A stretch of DNA of 64,000 nucleotides from Burkholderiaceae bacterium 16 (GTDB taxonomy: Bacteria > Pseudomonadota > Gammaproteobacteria > Burkholderiales > Burkholderiaceae). Below are positions 35,175 to 45,553 of this stretch, piece by piece. The stretch covers positions 17,341 through 81,340 of the forward strand of contig JYOD01000007.1 in the NCBI GenBank assembly GCA_000955785.1, given 5' to 3'. The notes under the pieces are model-generated. The model did no database searches, was not told the origin of the DNA, and saw only the letters and a list, made by a program, of their open reading frames with translations. Each line of letters starts with the position of its first letter. Position 1 is the stretch's first letter. Position numbers and translations under genes: made by a program.

Positions 35175-36728
35175 TTAATTCACGCGGCGGGACACGCCTT
35201 GCCAGTACGGCTCGCGTACCAGTTTCCGGGCAAGTTTTCCGCTGGCGTTCTTGGGCAGGTCGGCAACGAAGTCGATGGATCGCGGCGACTTGTAGTCCGC
35301 GATCCGTGCGCGGCAGTGCGCGATGAGGTCGTCGGCGCTGGCTTGCCGGCCGGGCCTGAGCGCGACGACAGCCTTGACGCTTTCGCCCCATGTGTCGTCA
35401 GGCACGCTGATCACGCAGGCTTCCATCACGTCGGGGTGCAGGTACAGGGTAGCCTCGACCTCGGTCGGGTACACATTGAAGCCGCCGGAGATGATCATGT
35501 CCTTCTTCCGGTCGACCAGGTAGATGTAGCCTTGCTCGTCGACACGGGCCAGGTCGCCCGTGCGCAGCCAGCCGTCGGCAAGCGCCTCGCGCGTCAGCGC
35601 CGGCTCGCCCCAGTAACCCTGGAACACATCCTCGCCGCGGATCACCAGTTCGCCGATTTCGTCACCGCTCACTTCGCGTCCCTGCTCGTCGACCACGCAC
35701 ACCTCCGTCTCACCGAGGGCCCGGCCACAGGACGCCAGCCGCTCGGGCCGGTGCGCCATTGCCTCGGCATGGTCGGCTGTGGAGAGGCGGGTCACGCCGG
35801 AGGTGGACTCGCTCGCTCCGTAGCCTTGCGAGAGGATGGGGCCGATACGCTCCCATGCCTCGCGGATACGGGCCGGCGCCATCGGCGCGGCGCCGTAGGC
35901 CAGCGTCTTGAGGCTGCTCAGGTCGGCGCTGGCCAGGGTTGGCTCGGCCAGCAGCATGTTGATCATGGCCGGCACCATGAACACATGGGTGATGCGCAGC
36001 CTGGCTACTTCCGCCAGGAAATGCGCGGGCTCGAATTTGTCGAACAGGACCAGGGTCGCGCCGGTGTACAGGTAGGGCTGCATCAACATGCCGGAGGCGT
36101 GCGTGACCGGCCCGATCAACGCCAGGCGATCGCCGGGCCGGGCGGGTTTGTCCATGCCGAGCAGCATCTTGCGCAGCGCCGCGAGGCGGTTGCCGTAGCT
36201 CTGCATGGCCGCCTTGATCTTGCCGGTGGAGCCCGACGAGAAATGCAATACGGCGAGGTCATCGGAGAGCGGCGCGGCATCGACGGGTGCATCGCTTGCG
36301 CCTGCCAGGAGGGACTCGTAGTCGGCATAGCCTGCGGCGGGGCCACCGATGGCGATGAAGGTCTCCACCGAGCCGAAGCCCGCGGTTGCCGGGGAGTAGC
36401 CGGTATAGCCCGGACCCGCGATCATGACCCGGGGCGTGCAGTTCTCCGCGACATCCGAGGCTTCCGAGGCGGTGAAGCGCGGGTTCAGCGCCGCCTTGAC
36501 GAGGCCGGCCTTATACAGGGCGCACTCGATCTCGACCAGTTCCGTACGGTTGCGAGACTGAATCGCCACGCGGTCGCCCTTGACCAGGCCGAGGCCCAGC
36601 AGCGCATTGGCCAGGCGGTTGGAGCGCTCGTCCAGCTGGCGGTAGGTCAGGACCCGGTCCTGATAGAGGACCGCGGCGTGGTCCCCCCAATAGCGCGCGG
36701 CGCGGCGCAGGAAGAAAGCGAAACCCAT
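35175..36728 (-). CDS. Acyl-CoA ligase (AMP-forming)
   Basis: A 517-residue ANL-superfamily ligase and first gene of the leftward operon. Phosphate loop SSGSTGKIKA, GYGASESTSG, TGDLARVDEQGYIYLVDRKK hinge and the C-terminal catalytic lysine in KNASGKLARK are all visible. It should activate a carboxylic acid to its CoA ester for the downstream acyl-CoA dehydrogenase. CGGAGACACAAA precedes the ATG. It diverges from the LysR gene at 36829 across 100 bases. Confidence 0.93.
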   Translation of the reverse strand: MGFAFFLRRAARYWGDHAAVLYQDRVLTYRQLDERSNRLANALLGLGLVKGDRVAIQSRNRTELVEIECALYKAGLVKAALNPRFTASEASDVAENCTPRVMIAGPGYTGYSPATAGFGSVETFIAIGGPAAGYADYESLLAGASDAPVDAAPLSDDLAVLHFSSGSTGKIKAAMQSYGNRLAALRKMLLGMDKPARPGDRLALIGPVTHASGMLMQPYLYTGATLVLFDKFEPAHFLAEVARLRITHVFMVPAMINMLLAEPTLASADLSSLKTLAYGAAPMAPARIREAWERIGPILSQGYGASESTSGVTRLSTADHAEAMAHRPERLASCGRALGETEVCVVDEQGREVSGDEIGELVIRGEDVFQGYWGEPALTREALADGWLRTGDLARVDEQGYIYLVDRKKDMIISGGFNVYPTEVEATLYLHPDVMEACVISVPDDTWGESVKAVVALRPGRQASADDLIAHCRARIADYKSPRSIDFVADLPKNASGKLARKLVREPYWQGVSRRVN

Positions 36729-36828
36729 TTTGTGTCTCCGTGGTGATTCCTGGCCGTAGTCTGTAAGATGCGTGGCATCACTACAATGCCGTACTGGCTA
36801 TAAAGACATAACCAACGGGAATGTCAGA

Positions 36829-37734
36829 ATGGAGACTAGAGATCTTGAATACGTGCTGGCCGTGGATGCGCACGGCGGCATCGGCCGCGCCGCGGAGTCA
36901 CTGGGCATCAGCCAGCCGGCGCTGACCAAGGCGGTACAGCGGGTGGAAGGGCAGATCGGCCTGCCCCTGTTCGAGCGCACGGTCCACGGCATGACCCCGA
37001 CGCAAGCCGGCGCGCAGTTTATCGAACGCGCCCGGAGAATCCGGCTGGAGTACGAGGACGCGCTCAAGGAGATGCAAGGCATCCGGACCGGCGAGCAGGG
37101 CATCCTGCGCCTGGGCTATTCGCCTTCCATACCCAACGCGCTCTTCTTGGGCGCCTGCCGCCAGCTTGTGAAGGAGCGGCCGGTTGCCAGGCTTCGCCTG
37201 CGCAGGCGCATGGCGCGGGAACTGATGGATCTGCTGCTGGCGGGCGAACTGGACCTTGCCGTCGCGCCGATGCAGAAGCAGCGCGCGAGCGAGTTCGCGG
37301 TGGAGGAGCTGTTCGACGACCGTCTTGTCGTCGTGGCTGATGACGCGCACCCGCTGCTGCGCCGGCGCAAGGTGAGGCTGGCGGATCTGGTGGGGCAGGA
37401 ATGGTTGCTTCCCGCGCCGCATATCGCCCTGCGGCAGCAGGTCGACGCGGCCTTTCGCAAACAGGGGCTCGCCGAGCCGAACTTGCGGATCGAGACCGAT
37501 TTTGGCAGCGCTTCGTTGTTCCAGCTGGTGAGGGGCACGCAGATGTTGAGCGTGTCGGGCGGGGATTCGGAGGCGATGCAGATTGGCCTGCGGCCGTTGA
37601 ACCTGGGGCTTGAAGAGCTGGATTTGCGCCGGCGCGTGGGGGTGATCTCGCGGGCCGGGGCTTATCTTTCGCCGCTTGCGCAGCGGATGACGGTGTTGCT
37701 GCGGGAGCAAAGCGGTCAGGGGGGGAATTTGTAG
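36829..37734 (+). CDS. LysR-type regulator of the acyl-CoA operon
   Basis: A 301-residue LysR regulator. The HTH is in METRDLEYVLAVDAHGGIGR and AAESLGISQPALTKAVQRVE. I chose ATG 36829, where the HTH begins; a frame extension upstream lacks domain sequence. It is divergent from the ligase-dehydrogenase-Bug-transferase operon and presumably controls it in response to the substrate or its CoA ester. Confidence 0.92.
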   Translation: METRDLEYVLAVDAHGGIGRAAESLGISQPALTKAVQRVEGQIGLPLFERTVHGMTPTQAGAQFIERARRIRLEYEDALKEMQGIRTGEQGILRLGYSPSIPNALFLGACRQLVKERPVARLRLRRRMARELMDLLLAGELDLAVAPMQKQRASEFAVEELFDDRLVVVADDAHPLLRRRKVRLADLVGQEWLLPAPHIALRQQVDAAFRKQGLAEPNLRIETDFGSASLFQLVRGTQMLSVSGGDSEAMQIGLRPLNLGLEELDLRRRVGVISRAGAYLSPLAQRMTVLLREQSGQGGNL

Positions 37735-37832
37735 GAGCCCGCAGGGCGGGGGCTATATGTGTGGCTGGTTGCTGTGTTTTTGCCAGGCAACTGCAACTGC
37801 TTAACGTCAAAGGCTTAAGGTCAAGGGCGGTT

Positions 37833-38918
37833 TCACCCTCCTGCGGGGGGCGACTGCAGTTCCTGTTGGGCTGCCCGGTACACGCCCGGCGTCATGCCCG
37901 TCCAATGGCGGAAAGCACGATGGAAAACTGCGGGTGAGCTGAAACCCAGGGCATAGGAGATCTCGGCCAGAGAGACATCCTTGCGCGCAAGATTCAGGAT
38001 AGCCAGGTCTCTGCGCAGATCGTCCTTGATGCCCTGGAAGGACAGGTTCTCGTCCTGCAACCTGCGGATCAGCGTCCGCGAGGACATGTGGAGCTTGCTC
38101 GAAACGTCGTCCAGTGTTCGCCCCAGGTCCGCATACAGTAGCTCGCGTACCTTCAGTCGCATGACGTGCTCGTGATAGGAGGTGAAGATCCAATCACGGG
38201 GCGCTCGTTTCAGGAATTCGCGTACGTCGGCCGTGTTGCGTTCCGCCCGAATTCTTCCATGCTCCGCGCGGAACGTGATATGTGAGAACTGCCCCCCAAA
38301 ATCAATGGGGGCCGGGAAGAGAATCGGATAGTCGGCTGCAAAGGATGGGCGTTGGAAAACAAACACCACCCTCTGCACGGGAACCTCCCGACCGACGAGC
38401 CATGAAACAATGCCGTGCGTGAGTTTCAATATCAAGGCATGGCCGAAGCGGTTCACGCCAATCTTCGTGGAGCGGGGAATCAACTCCAGGCTCATGCTGT
38501 CTCCAGCTTGCGCGAGATTCAGGCGGTAGTCGTCCAACAGCAAATTCCAGACCTGCGTGAAACGGTACAGCGCCACACGGATCGTTGGCGCATCCATCAC
38601 TGCGCGGACGATGTACTTCAGGGACCCGGTCCGTATGGGACGGCTCCATAGCCCCATCATTTCGTCACCTGTCGCAGCGGCGCTCTCCTGGTACAGCCTG
38701 ACGAGTTGATCGTGCGTGAGTCGGGAGGCGGGATGGCTGATGAACTCCTTGACAATACCTGCCTGCTTCAAACACTCGTCAAGAGTCGGCTCTGAGCACA
38801 AGGCTCGCAGGCTCAGCAGTAAGTCTTGCACCAGTTCGAGCGAGACCGTTGCTGTTGACACGGATCTAGCCGCCTTGTCCGTCCGACCTCCATTTACTGT
38901 GATGCTCAAGCTGTCCAT
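37833..38918 (-). CDS. AraC family regulator, OruR/ArgR-like
   Basis: A 361-residue AraC regulator with an Arabinose_bd-type (PF12625) N-terminal domain at about 20-205 and a C-terminal HTH at about 255-350 (LDDVSSKLHMSSRTLIRRLQ and SLAEISYALGFSSPAVFHRA). The ATG at 38916-38918 follows GAGGGTGCC. It diverges from the acyl-CoA ligase operon at 39265 and is the likely activator of that operon. Confidence 0.92.
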   Translation of the reverse strand: MDSLSITVNGGRTDKAARSVSTATVSLELVQDLLLSLRALCSEPTLDECLKQAGIVKEFISHPASRLTHDQLVRLYQESAAATGDEMMGLWSRPIRTGSLKYIVRAVMDAPTIRVALYRFTQVWNLLLDDYRLNLAQAGDSMSLELIPRSTKIGVNRFGHALILKLTHGIVSWLVGREVPVQRVVFVFQRPSFAADYPILFPAPIDFGGQFSHITFRAEHGRIRAERNTADVREFLKRAPRDWIFTSYHEHVMRLKVRELLYADLGRTLDDVSSKLHMSSRTLIRRLQDENLSFQGIKDDLRRDLAILNLARKDVSLAEISYALGFSSPAVFHRAFRHWTGMTPGVYRAAQQELQSPPAGG

Positions 38919-39264
38919 GGCACCCTCGCACAGCAGCAAGGGCCGCTGGTCCCACGCGCCAGCGCCGCGTGTTTGAAGGGAAAGGGGGATTGCAGTGTTG
39001 CAAAAATGCCCGCTTGATCCCTTCCTGGTGAACGCATCGGCATGCGCCTCCTGAGGCGGCCTCTTCCTGTTGAACTGAGCAATACCGGTTTCCGGACCGA
39101 CCGGGGCATGCGCGCCTTGGCGCAGCCCTTCCCCCAGTCTACCTGAGTCTGCTCCGTTGGCCAGTCGAATGTTGGCAGTTTTTGCATATTCGCCGTCGCC
39201 ATTGGCAATTGGGGGATGGAACGAAGCCACCTATTCTTCGGTGATAAGAAAAGGAGACGACAAC
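38919..39264. promoter_or_regulatory. Divergent promoter region
   Basis: 346 bases between the AraC gene and the rightward ligase operon, with no gene. The ligase gene's AAGGAGACGACAAC ribosome binding site is at its right end. The last 100 bases are less GC-rich and probably hold the promoter (for instance TTGGCAGTTTTTGCATATTC near 39171). No clear dyad was found. Confidence 0.5.
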
Positions 39265-40872
39265 ATGGTGCAACCGGGAAACATGATGCGCATGCCCTTG
39301 CTCATCAATTCGATCCTCACACATGCCCTGGAAAGCAGTGCGGATCAGGAGATCGTGACCGCGCTTGATGACGGTAGCCTGCATACGTACACATACCGGG
39401 AGTTCGGGCGCAGAGTGAAGGATCTGGCTGTCGGCATGGGGCATCGAGGATTGCTCCCGGGCCATCGCGTGGCGACATTGGCATGGAATACCTATCGCCA
39501 CTTGGAGATCTACTATGCCACCGCCGGCATCGGAGCGATCTGCCATACGGTCAATCCACGCCTGAGCCGCGAGCAGATCGAGTTCATCATCAACGACGCC
39601 CAGGATGTCGTGGTGTTCTACGACGGGCACTTCGCAGAATTGGTTGAGCAACTGGAGCCGCGGTGCCCGTCGGTGGCACATTGGGTTCTGCTCAACGAGG
39701 ACGCCGATCAAGACCATGCCGGGATGCACTACGGCGCCTGGTTGGGAAACGACGTTCGAAATTTCGAGTGGCTGGAGTTCGACGAAGACACTGCATGTGG
39801 GCTGTGCTACACGTCTGGCACCACCGGGGCGCCGAAGGGCACGCAGTACTCTCACCGATCGACCGTTCTGCATGCCTATGCATCCAGCCATCCAAACGCG
39901 CTGGCGATCTCCTGCAGCGATGCGGTCATGCCGCTGGTTCCGATGTTCCACGTCAATGCGTGGGGATTGCCGTACTCCTCCCTGATGTCCGGGGCCAAGA
40001 TCGTCCTACCCGGATCGAACATGCAGGGCGAGCGGCTCTACGCTTTGTGCGAGCGTGCCGGCGTGACGCTATCGGCGGGTGTGCCGACGGTATGGAAAGG
40101 GGTGCTGGACCATGTCGAAAGCCGGGCACTGACATTTAGCACGCTCCAGCACATCGTCATCGGTGGCGCCGCGTGCCCGCCGCACATGATTGCATCCTTT
40201 CGAGCACGTAACGTGACAGTGCGCCACGCCTGGGGCATGACGGAGGTCTCGCCGCTGGGAACCGTCTGTCAGCTACTACCCAAGCACGCGTCGCTGCCCG
40301 GCGACGAGACGCTGCAGGTGCTTGCATCGCAGGGGCGGCCGCTGTTCGGCGCACGCTTCAAGCTTGTTGATGAGGAAGGTAAACGGTTGCCCCATGATGG
40401 GGTGTCCACCGGGCACCTCATGGTCCAGGGCAACTGGGTCATCTCCCACTACTACGGCAAAGCCGAGCCTGCCACCGAGGACGGCTGGTTCCGCACTGGC
40501 GATGTCGGAAGCATCGATGCGGATGGCTACATGCGCATCACGGATCGCAGCAAGGATGTCATCAAGTCCGGGGGCGAGTGGATCTCGTCAATCGAGATAG
40601 AGAACATTGCGATGGAGGAACCCGGCATCGAACTGGCGGCCTGCATCGCCGAGTCAAGCGAGAAATGGGGCGAGCGCCCGGTTCTGTTCGTCGTCCCCAA
40701 ACCGGATGGTTGCCTGTCTGCCGAGCAGATCCTCGCACGCTATCAGGGGCGCGTCGCGAAATGGTCGATTCCCGACAAGGTCGTGTTCATCGAGCGCATG
40801 CCGATGACGGCAACAGGAAAGATACAGAAAGCGGCGCTTCGCTCGTTGCCGCTGCCGACCAAACCTCAATAG
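39265..40872 (+). CDS. Acyl-CoA synthetase, AlkK/DmdB-like
   Basis: A 535-residue ANL ligase of the medium-chain/3-methylmercaptopropionate-CoA ligase-like group. It has [51 protein letters not shown] and the catalytic lysine in [16 protein letters not shown] 39265 has AAGGAGACGACAAC. It starts an operon with a crotonase, a DUF485/SSS symporter pair and a semialdehyde dehydrogenase, which suggests use of a short carboxylic acid taken up by the symporter. Confidence 0.92.
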   Translation: MVQPGNMMRMPLLINSILTHALESSADQEIVTALDDGSLHTYTYREFGRRVKDLAVGMGHRGLLPGHRVATLAWNTYRHLEIYYATAGIGAICHTVNPRLSREQIEFIINDAQDVVVFYDGHFAELVEQLEPRCPSVAHWVLLNEDADQDHAGMHYGAWLGNDVRNFEWLEFDEDTACGLCYTSGTTGAPKGTQYSHRSTVLHAYASSHPNALAISCSDAVMPLVPMFHVNAWGLPYSSLMSGAKIVLPGSNMQGERLYALCERAGVTLSAGVPTVWKGVLDHVESRALTFSTLQHIVIGGAACPPHMIASFRARNVTVRHAWGMTEVSPLGTVCQLLPKHASLPGDETLQVLASQGRPLFGARFKLVDEEGKRLPHDGVSTGHLMVQGNWVISHYYGKAEPATEDGWFRTGDVGSIDADGYMRITDRSKDVIKSGGEWISSIEIENIAMEEPGIELAACIAESSEKWGERPVLFVVPKPDGCLSAEQILARYQGRVAKWSIPDKVVFIERMPMTATGKIQKAALRSLPLPTKPQ

Positions 40873-40921
40873 CACGACGGTCGTGCTCCTCCCCCTTCAT
40901 CCATTCCACAGGAGTAGTTCC

Positions 40922-41716
40922 ATGACTGAACCCTTCTTGCTGACGTCCGAGCAGGGCAACATCGGCATCATCACGCTCAACAAGGCGCACAAGCGCAATG
41001 CACTGGACGAGCGCGCAATCGCCGAGATCGACGCCTATTTCTCCAACGTCCCCAGCCACATCCGCGCCATTCTCATTACCGCGCAGGGAGATCATTTCTG
41101 TGCCGGTTTGGATCTCAAGGAACACCACGATAAGGAGCGCAGCCCGGTTGACTTCATGCGCGTGTGCCAGGGATGGCATCGGGCTTTCGACAAGATCCAG
41201 CACGGTGGCGTCCCTGTCATCGCCTGCCTGCAGGGGGCCGTGGTGGGCGGCGGTCTGGAACTGGCAAGCGCCGCGCACGTGCGTGTTGCCGACAAGAGCA
41301 CCTTCTTTGCATTGCCGGAGGGGACGCGCGGCATTTTCACCGGCGGAGGGGCGACGGTACGCACCGCCAAGATCATCTCGGCCACCCGGATGGTGGAAAT
41401 GATGCTGACAGGGCGTGTGCTGGATGCGGAAGAAGGCGAGCGCTTGGGCCTGGCCCACTACGTATGCAATACCGAGGCCAATCCAAAATCAGCGTACGAC
41501 CTGGGCCTGGAACTGGCGCGGAGGATCGCAAGCAACGCGGTGCTGTCGAACTACGCGATCGTCAGTTCCATCAACCGCATCGCCGACATGGCATCGACCG
41601 AAGGGCTGTTCGCCGAAGGGCTGATGGCCGCTGTCGTGCAAACCGGGCGAGACGTGCAAGAGCGGCTGGGCGAGTTCGTGGACAAGAAGGCCTACAAGGT
41701 TCGGCCGAATAGCTGA
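40922..41716 (+). CDS. Crotonase family enoyl-CoA hydratase
   Basis: A 264-residue crotonase-fold protein. Both catalytic glutamates of classical hydratases are present: E113 (VGGGLELAS) and E133 (ALPEGTRG), 20 residues apart as in rat hydratase. ACAGGAGTAGTTC precedes ATG 40922. It probably hydrates the enoyl-CoA derived from the ligase product. A methylthioacryloyl-CoA hydratase (DmdD) role is conceivable but unproved. Confidence 0.91.
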   Translation: MTEPFLLTSEQGNIGIITLNKAHKRNALDERAIAEIDAYFSNVPSHIRAILITAQGDHFCAGLDLKEHHDKERSPVDFMRVCQGWHRAFDKIQHGGVPVIACLQGAVVGGGLELASAAHVRVADKSTFFALPEGTRGIFTGGGATVRTAKIISATRMVEMMLTGRVLDAEEGERLGLAHYVCNTEANPKSAYDLGLELARRIASNAVLSNYAIVSSINRIADMASTEGLFAEGLMAAVVQTGRDVQERLGEFVDKKAYKVRPNS

Positions 41717-41771
41717 TCGGCGTCAGCGTGTGGATGTAGGCAAAAAAAGACGACAAGGACGGAGACAAACA

Positions 41772-42089
41772 ATGCTATCCAATGAAGAGATCTGCCGGCG
41801 ACTTCCCGGCCACCCTGACTATGAGCGGCTGAAGACGCTGCGCCGGCGCGTGGCCTTCTGGTTCGCCGGTGTGTGCCTTGTGCTCTGCATGGGGTTCATA
41901 CTGACTGCCGTGCTTGCGCCAACACTCTTGGCGGTTCCTTTGAGCAGCAAGGGCACGTTGACCAGCGGTCTGCTGTGCGCAACCGGTCTGATCCTGCTGT
42001 CGTGGCTCCTGACGGGCGCCTACATCCATATCGCCAACACCCAGTTCGACAAGATGTGCGAACGCCTGATCTCAATGGTGCGCACATGA
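41772..42089 (+). CDS. DUF485-like small membrane subunit of symporter
   Basis: A 105-residue protein with two transmembrane segments (about 29-51 and 64-86) and the DUF485 start HPDYERLKTLRRRVAFWF. It overlaps the symporter gene by ATGA, the same arrangement as yjcH-actP in E. coli, so the two are co-translated. GGAGACAAACA precedes ATG 41772. Confidence 0.85.
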   Translation: MLSNEEICRRLPGHPDYERLKTLRRRVAFWFAGVCLVLCMGFILTAVLAPTLLAVPLSSKGTLTSGLLCATGLILLSWLLTGAYIHIANTQFDKMCERLISMVRT

Positions 42090-43654
42090 ACACGGAAGCC
42101 ATCCTGATTTTCGGCGGCTTCGTCGCCGTCACGCTCGGCATAACGTACTGGGCGTCGCACAAGACACGCTCGACTTCGGACTTCTACACCGCCGGTGGCG
42201 GTATCACCGGGACGCAGAATGGGCTGGCCATTGTGGGCGACTACATGTCTGCCGCAACGCTGCTGGGGATATCCAGCCTGGCTTTTTCCAACGGCTTCGA
42301 CTCGATGATCTATGCGGTGTGCGCATTCATGGGCTGGCCCATCATCATGTTCCTGATCGCCGAGCGCCTGAGAAACCTGGGTCGCTACACCTTGAGCGAC
42401 ATCGTTTCCTTCCGTCTCGACGAACGCCGCACGCGGATTTTCAGTGCCATCAGTTCGTTGACCGTGGTGCTGTTCTATCTCATTGTCCAAATGGTCGGCG
42501 CGGGTCAGCTCGTGCAGTTGCTGTTCGGAATCGACTACACCTACGCCGTTATCAGCGTTGGCATCCTGATGATGGTCTATGTCGTCATCGGGGGCATGGT
42601 CGCCACGACCTGGGTGCAGATCATCAAGGCCATCCTGATGCTCGGCAACGGCGTCCTCCTGACGGCGCTGGCGCTGAACTACTTCGACTTCGACTTCTCC
42701 GCGCTTGTCGCAACTGCGGCGAATAACCACCAGGCTGGCGAGGCGATAAAGGGTCCCTGGAAGCTGATGGGCAATCCGGTCTCCGGCCTGTCGCTGGCCC
42801 TCTCCCTGGTCTTCGGGATCGCCGGGCTGCCCCACATCATGATGCGCTTCTTCACTGTGCCGGACGCGCGTGCCGCCCGCAAGTCGGTATTCGTGGCCAC
42901 GGGATTGATGGGCGTGTTCTTTGTCATCATCTGTTTCCTCGGCCTGAGCGCCATGGCGATCCTGCCGAACTATCCGTCGTTCTATATCGATGGCAAGATC
43001 GGTGGCCCGGTGCTGGGCGGCTCAAACATGCCGATCATGCACCTGGCCACGGCGCTAGGAGGTAATCTTCTGTTCGGACTGCTCGCCGCCGTGTCGTTCG
43101 CCACCATTCTCGCCGTGGTCAGTGGCCTGACGCTGGCGGGAGCGTCCGCCATAGCACACGACCTGTACGCCAAAGTGCTGCGCTGCGATGATGTTTCACC
43201 ATCCGAGGCGATGCGGGTGAACCGTATGGCGTCGATAGGCATCGGCGTCGTCGCCATCGTCCTGGGCCTGCTCTTTCGCGATCAGAACGTTGCATTCCTG
43301 GTGGCCTTGGCATTCAGTATCGCAGCATCCGCCAACTTCCCCGTATTGCTCATGTCGATGTACTGGCGCGGCCTGACCACCCGGGGGGCGCTGGCCGGAG
43401 GCATCGTTGGCCTGGGAGTGGCCTTGACCCTGGTTGTGCTGTCGCCGGCGGTGTGGGTGCGCATCTTCGGGTTCGCCACGCCGCTTTTCCCATATGACTA
43501 TCCCACGCTGTTCTCGATGCCGCTGGCTTTCCTGATGATCGTTGTCGTGTCCCTGACGGATCGCACCAGGCGGGCCTCACTTGACCGAGCAGGATTCTCG
43601 GCGCAAGAGGTGCGCGCCGAGACGGCGGTGGGGATTTCGGCAGTGTCCCACTAA
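42086..43654 (+). CDS. Sodium:solute symporter (SSS family), ActP-like
   Basis: A 522-residue integral membrane protein with about 13 hydrophobic segments. The SSS signatures are FYTAGGGITGTQNGLAIVGD, TAxTLLG-like SAATLLGISSLAFSNG, and GGMVATTWVQIIKAILML. It should take up a short monocarboxylate, as the acetate permease ActP does, together with the DUF485 subunit encoded just before. It starts at ATG 42086, overlapping that gene's stop. Confidence 0.93.
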   Translation: MNTEAILIFGGFVAVTLGITYWASHKTRSTSDFYTAGGGITGTQNGLAIVGDYMSAATLLGISSLAFSNGFDSMIYAVCAFMGWPIIMFLIAERLRNLGRYTLSDIVSFRLDERRTRIFSAISSLTVVLFYLIVQMVGAGQLVQLLFGIDYTYAVISVGILMMVYVVIGGMVATTWVQIIKAILMLGNGVLLTALALNYFDFDFSALVATAANNHQAGEAIKGPWKLMGNPVSGLSLALSLVFGIAGLPHIMMRFFTVPDARAARKSVFVATGLMGVFFVIICFLGLSAMAILPNYPSFYIDGKIGGPVLGGSNMPIMHLATALGGNLLFGLLAAVSFATILAVVSGLTLAGASAIAHDLYAKVLRCDDVSPSEAMRVNRMASIGIGVVAIVLGLLFRDQNVAFLVALAFSIAASANFPVLLMSMYWRGLTTRGALAGGIVGLGVALTLVVLSPAVWVRIFGFATPLFPYDYPTLFSMPLAFLMIVVVSLTDRTRRASLDRAGFSAQEVRAETAVGISAVSH

Positions 43655-43683
43655 ACCAGACATCGGCGACTGCCCACCTTGCT

Positions 43684-43705
43684 GAGGCACACCAGGATGT
43701 GCCTC
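43684..43705. terminator. Hairpin between symporter and dehydrogenase genes
   Basis: GAGGCACA and TGTGCCTC pair perfectly around CCAGGA, 29 bases after the symporter stop codon. There is no T-run, so it may be a partial terminator or an mRNA stability element that lowers expression of the following dehydrogenase gene. Confidence 0.45.
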
Positions 43706-43829
43706 CTGCCAACGGGCCACGCGCCGACCATCATGCCCGAGAATCGCGCCTGTTCCCTTGTGTGGACGCTCCAAGGTGCAGGGCCTGCCTAATTCAAAGA
43801 TTTATTCTTTCTCCAGCGAGAACTTCATC

Positions 43830-45353
43830 ATGACAGAGACCAGAAACAACAGCGAAATCATTCATTACATCGGAGGCGCGCTCACTGCGGGTGGTGGCAC
43901 CCGGACTCAACCCATCTACAATCCCGCGACCGGCGCTGTCAGTCGTCACGTGCGCCTTGGCAATCAGCAGGATTTGGATGCTGCAGTTGCTTCCGCCCGG
44001 ATGGCATTTCCATCTTGGGCAGATACCCCGCCAATTCGGCGCACCCGGGTGCTGTTCAAGTTTCTGGAACTGCTGAGCCGAAACAAAGATGCACTTGCTG
44101 CACTCATCACGGCCGAGCATGGAAAGGTCTTCACCGATGCCCAGGGTGAAGTGGCGCGTGGTATCGACATTGTCGAGTTCTCGTGCGGCATCCCCCAACT
44201 TCTCAAGGGAGATTTCACCGATCAGGTCAGCACTGGCATGGACAACTGGACGTTTCGACAACCGTTGGGTGTCGTCGCCGGGGTTACGCCATTCAACTTT
44301 CCGGTCATGGTGCCAATGTGGATGTTCCCCGTAGCCATCGCGGCGGGCAACTGCTTCGTGCTCAAGCCCAGCCCCATCGACCCCAGCCCGAGTCTGTTTA
44401 TCGCAGATTTGTTGAAGCAGGCCGGCCTGCCTGACGGCGTGTTCAATGTGGTGCAGGGGGACAAGGAGGTCGTGGATGCGCTACTGGTTCACCCGGATGT
44501 GAAGGCGGTGTCTTTCGTCGGCTCTACGCCGATCGCGAATTACATCTACGAGACTGGCGCACGCCACGGCAAGCGGGTACAGGCGCTCGGCGGGGCCAAG
44601 AACCATATGGTGGTGATGCCCGATGCCGATGTCGATCAGGCAGTGGATGCCCTGATCGGAGCGGGCTATGGTTCAGCCGGCGAGCGTTGCATGGCGATTT
44701 CGGTGGCGGTACTCGTGGGGGATGTGGCTGACAAGATCATGCCGAAGCTGGTTGAGCGCACCAAAGCACTGAAGGTGCTCAACGGTACCAACCTGGAAGC
44801 TGAAATGGGGCCCATCGTGACCCCCGCGGCGCATGCGCGCATCACTGGCTACATTGAGCAAGGGGTCAAGGAGGGAGCGCAGTTGCTGGCCGATGGCCGG
44901 ACGTTCAAATACTCGACCGCCGGCGTGGGCTGCGATGGGGGATTCTGGCTTGGAGGAACCCTCTTCGATCATGTCACGCCTGAAATGAGCATCTACCGGG
45001 ATGAGATCTTCGGTCCGGTGTTGTCGTGCGTTCGCGTGACCGATCTTGCTGCTGCAGTGCAGCTCATCAACGACCATGAATTTGGCAACGGCGTTGCGTG
45101 CTTTACCCGTGATGGCAATGTGGCCCGCGAATTTTCTCGGTGCATTCAAGTCGGGATGGTGGGCATCAACGTGCCTATTCCAGTGCCGATGGCCTGGCAC
45201 GGGTTCGGTGGGTGGAAGAAGAGCCTGTTTGGCGATATGCACGCCTACGGAGAGGAAGGAGTTCGTTTCTACACCAAGCAGAAGTCCATCATGCAACGCT
45301 GGCCCGAAAGTATTAGCAAAGGCGCAGAGTTTGTCATGCCGACATCCAAGTAG
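43830..45353 (+). CDS. mmsA: CoA-acylating methylmalonate-semialdehyde dehydrogenase
   Basis: A 507-residue aldehyde dehydrogenase of the MmsA type. It converts methylmalonate or malonate semialdehyde to propionyl- or acetyl-CoA, releasing CO2. Diagnostic stretches are [24 protein letters not shown] in place of the usual glutamate, GSAGERCMA with the nucleophilic cysteine, and the late [15 protein letters not shown]. It starts at ATG 43830. It lies 175 bases after the symporter gene and could have its own promoter. It supplies an exit from a three-carbon or branched-chain acid pathway. Confidence 0.93.
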   Translation: MTETRNNSEIIHYIGGALTAGGGTRTQPIYNPATGAVSRHVRLGNQQDLDAAVASARMAFPSWADTPPIRRTRVLFKFLELLSRNKDALAALITAEHGKVFTDAQGEVARGIDIVEFSCGIPQLLKGDFTDQVSTGMDNWTFRQPLGVVAGVTPFNFPVMVPMWMFPVAIAAGNCFVLKPSPIDPSPSLFIADLLKQAGLPDGVFNVVQGDKEVVDALLVHPDVKAVSFVGSTPIANYIYETGARHGKRVQALGGAKNHMVVMPDADVDQAVDALIGAGYGSAGERCMAISVAVLVGDVADKIMPKLVERTKALKVLNGTNLEAEMGPIVTPAAHARITGYIEQGVKEGAQLLADGRTFKYSTAGVGCDGGFWLGGTLFDHVTPEMSIYRDEIFGPVLSCVRVTDLAAAVQLINDHEFGNGVACFTRDGNVAREFSRCIQVGMVGINVPIPVPMAWHGFGGWKKSLFGDMHAYGEEGVRFYTKQKSIMQRWPESISKGAEFVMPTSK

Positions 45354-45553
45354 GTTGAACGAAGGTGATACTCAGACATGGGTCCCTCTTTTCCGCTCTT
45401 TTTGCCTGCCGACGAGGCGCCCCATACGGCCTGGTACACCTTGACGGCTCGCTTCGCATCGCGCTGGGGTGCGGACCGCCCTTGGGGGCGCTCCACACGG
45501 CTGCACCGAGTCGTGATCTGGCGTCATCGCTCTTCTTTGCTCCGGCTCCCTGC